A stretch of DNA of 8,431 nucleotides from an uncultured Flavobacteriales bacterium (GTDB taxonomy: Bacteria; Bacteroidota; Bacteroidia; Flavobacteriales; BACL11). The stretch spans positions 1-8,431 of the forward strand of contig CAJXFN010000060.1 in assembly GCA_913052655.1 (NCBI GenBank). The letters are read 5' to 3'. A model generated the notes under the pieces. It made no database searches. It was not told the origin of the DNA and saw nothing but the letters and a program-made list of their open reading frames with translations. Of this stretch, positions 6,929-8,431 are shown piece after piece; position 1 is the first letter of the stretch; every line of letters begins with the position of its first letter. The position numbers and the translations under genes were made by a program.

Positions 6929-8041
6929 ATGGTTTCATCAATAATTCTACTCTTATACTTTGTCTTGTTTTATGTATATGTATACTCGTGGATTAAAATT
7001 AATGCTTTAGAGAACATGAGTTATACTGAAACTGTATCTGTAATAATAGCATGTAGAAATGAAGATCAAAATATTCTTAAAATTATTAGTTGTTTAAAAA
7101 GACAACATTTTGATAAGAATAAACTGGAATTGATTTTTATTAATGATCATTCAGAAGATAAAACATTAGAATTATTAGAAAAACAACAACAAAATTGTAG
7201 TTATATACAAGTTGTAAATCTTAATAATTCAATTAAAGGAAAGAAAAATGCAATCAGGGAGGGGGTTAAAGTGGCTACAGGAAATATTATTCTTTGTACA
7301 GATGCAGATTGTGAAATGGGAAGAAGTTGGATACAAACTATAGTAAATTATTTTGAATTTTCTAGTTGTAAATTTGTTTCTGGTCCAGTTGTTTTAAATC
7401 AAGATGATCATTTATTTTCTATGTATCAACAATTAGAATTACTTTCACTAGTATCAACCTCTGCCGCTGCAATCGGTTTAAATAAAGTTACTTTGTGTAA
7501 TGGAGCAAATTTAGCATTTAGGAGAGAAGATTATTTGGATATTAATCAAAAGGATTTTGACAAATTTAGAACTGACGATTTGTCTTTGCTTCATTATTTC
7601 AATGATAAGTTTAAGAATTGTATATTCTTCGTTAAAGATAAAGAAGCTATAGTTTATACAGATAAGCAAAATAGTATAGTTTCTTATATTTCTCAAAAAA
7701 TGAGATGGATATCATCTTCAGGATATTTTACAGATTTACATATAATTTTAATTTCGCTTTTAGTTTATCTAGTAAATTTATTGTTGTTTTATTCCTTTTT
7801 ACAAATTATATATTCGTTTATTTTTATGTTTGATTTATTTTTAATTTGCTATTTTTTATTGATAATTATAACAAAAGTTTTGATTGATTTTCTTTTCCTT
7901 AATACAATCTTAGTTTTCTTTAATAAAGAAAACTTATTAAAATATCTTTTCCCCTTTGCAATAATTAACTCAATTATTACAGTTGTTATTGTACCTTTGT
8001 CGTTTATTATTCCATTAAAATGGAAAGGTCGAAAACTATGA
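6929..8041 (+). CDS. Membrane-anchored family 2 glycosyltransferase
   Basis: The 370-residue protein has one N-terminal membrane helix (about 4-20), a cytoplasmic GT-A domain (about 35-265), and three or four C-terminal membrane segments (about 268-298, 299-320 and 340-362). GT2 hallmarks are SVIIACRNE (37-45), INDHSED (71-77), the DAD metal-binding motif in CTDADC (123-128), CNGANLAFRRE (190-200), a TDD likely to hold the catalytic base (215-217), and QKMRW (256-260), a variant of the QxxRW acceptor motif of processive enzymes. It probably transfers a sugar from a nucleotide-sugar donor to a lipid or growing glycan at the inner membrane. Donor and acceptor cannot be read from the sequence. 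A TTG at 6899 would add ten residues; I prefer ATG 6929 because the extension contains no conserved part and overlaps a candidate promoter. Its stop overlaps the permease start as ATGA. Confidence 0.88.
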   Translation: MVSSIILLLYFVLFYVYVYSWIKINALENMSYTETVSVIIACRNEDQNILKIISCLKRQHFDKNKLELIFINDHSEDKTLELLEKQQQNCSYIQVVNLNNSIKGKKNAIREGVKVATGNIILCTDADCEMGRSWIQTIVNYFEFSSCKFVSGPVVLNQDDHLFSMYQQLELLSLVSTSAAAIGLNKVTLCNGANLAFRREDYLDINQKDFDKFRTDDLSLLHYFNDKFKNCIFFVKDKEAIVYTDKQNSIVSYISQKMRWISSSGYFTDLHIILISLLVYLVNLLLFYSFLQIIYSFIFMFDLFLICYFLLIIITKVLIDFLFLNTILVFFNKENLLKYLFPFAIINSIITVVIVPLSFIIPLKWKGRKL

Positions 8042-8431
8042 ACTCACATTCTATAAATAAAATAACTTGGTATAGATTTAAAAAGGATAAGATGGCTATA
8101 GTCTCATTATTTTTCATTGTTTTTTTATTTATTTTGGCTGTAATTCCTTATGTATTTATGACTGATAAAACAGAGTATGCAAGTGAAATGAATCTTGGTC
8201 TTTCTACACTCCCCCCATTCTCAAGTATATCACTACTTACTATTGACGAGGATGTGGTTTTTGCTAAAAATGTTAATGAGAAAAGTTCAGGAGTGTCATA
8301 TGATTTAATTTCTAGTTCAGAACATATCGAATATGTAGGAGAGTATTCTCATATTAAGAGAACATATTATTTTGGGACAGATAAATTCGGTAGAGATCTT
8401 TATAGTAGAATCATATATGGAACTAGAATTT
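8038..8431 (+). CDS. ABC transporter permease, OppC/DppC type (partial, runs off window)
   Basis: Only the first 131 residues are present and the frame is open at the window end. A short cytoplasmic N-terminus with WYRFKKDKMA (11-20) leads into the first membrane helix (about 19-41), as in the N-terminal domain of OppC-type permeases. YFGTDKFGRDLYSRIIYGTR (111-130) is the strongest diagnostic motif: GTDxxGRDxxSRxxxGxR precedes the transmembrane core in peptide and nickel permeases. Between helix 1 and this motif are about 70 extracytoplasmic residues, clearly longer than in E. coli-type OppC or DppC. Such a permease works with a partner permease, ATPases and a substrate-binding protein, none visible here. 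The substrate is probably a peptide but unproven. Its ATG overlaps the glycosyltransferase stop (ATGA), suggesting coupled translation. Confidence 0.9.
   Translation, partial: MNSHSINKITWYRFKKDKMAIVSLFFIVFLFILAVIPYVFMTDKTEYASEMNLGLSTLPPFSSISLLTIDEDVVFAKNVNEKSSGVSYDLISSSEHIEYVGEYSHIKRTYYFGTDKFGRDLYSRIIYGTRI

Noticed and set aside
7511..7696. Open frame of 61 codons on the - strand inside the glycosyltransferase gene
   Set aside because: It lies opposite the conserved TDD and QKMRW region, and its Ile/Lys-rich translation reflects AT-rich antisense sequence.
1..8431. CRISPR array, tRNA or rRNA gene, insertion sequence, or defence cassette
   Set aside because: No spaced direct repeats, tRNA-like cloverleaf, transposase or nuclease-effector genes were seen; nearly all bases are in recognised genes.

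Overview
This is an AT-rich, densely coded window that looks like chromosomal DNA of a member of the Bacteroidota (Flavobacteriales or Cytophagales-like). The evidence is a very large secreted protein with a type IX secretion (T9SS)-style C-terminal domain, an adjacent PorV/PorQ-family outer-membrane barrel, TAnnTTTG-type -7 promoter elements, and a lack of strong Shine-Dalgarno sequences. I cannot name the genus.

Region 1 (10-5397) is a two-gene + strand unit. It holds a ~1.4 kaa secreted protein and, 12 nt downstream, a PorV/PorQ-family barrel, and it closes with a perfect 10-bp stem terminator. The likely logic is a surface or secreted cargo made together with an outer-membrane partner. 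The natural ligand or role of the large protein cannot be read from the sequence.

Region 2 (5429-6300) is greA followed by a HIT-family hydrolase, with stop and start sharing one base (TAATG). This is a housekeeping pair. Its last 9 bases overlap the end of ruvC, which converges from the - strand (6292-6843) and starts with TTG.

Region 3 (6844-8431) begins with an 85-nt divergent spacer containing candidate -7 elements in both directions. A membrane-anchored family 2 glycosyltransferase follows, overlapping by ATGA the start of an OppC/DppC-type ABC transporter permease that runs off the window end. The spacing suggests the two are translated together.

No RNA gene, CRISPR array, insertion sequence, prophage element or attachment site was seen, and no gene-free stretch exceeds about 90 bases. 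Most of the window is ordinary core genome. The parts most worth a second look are the cargo/barrel pair with its variant C-terminal domain, the enlarged extracytoplasmic loop of the permease, and the unusual overlaps and starts around ruvC.
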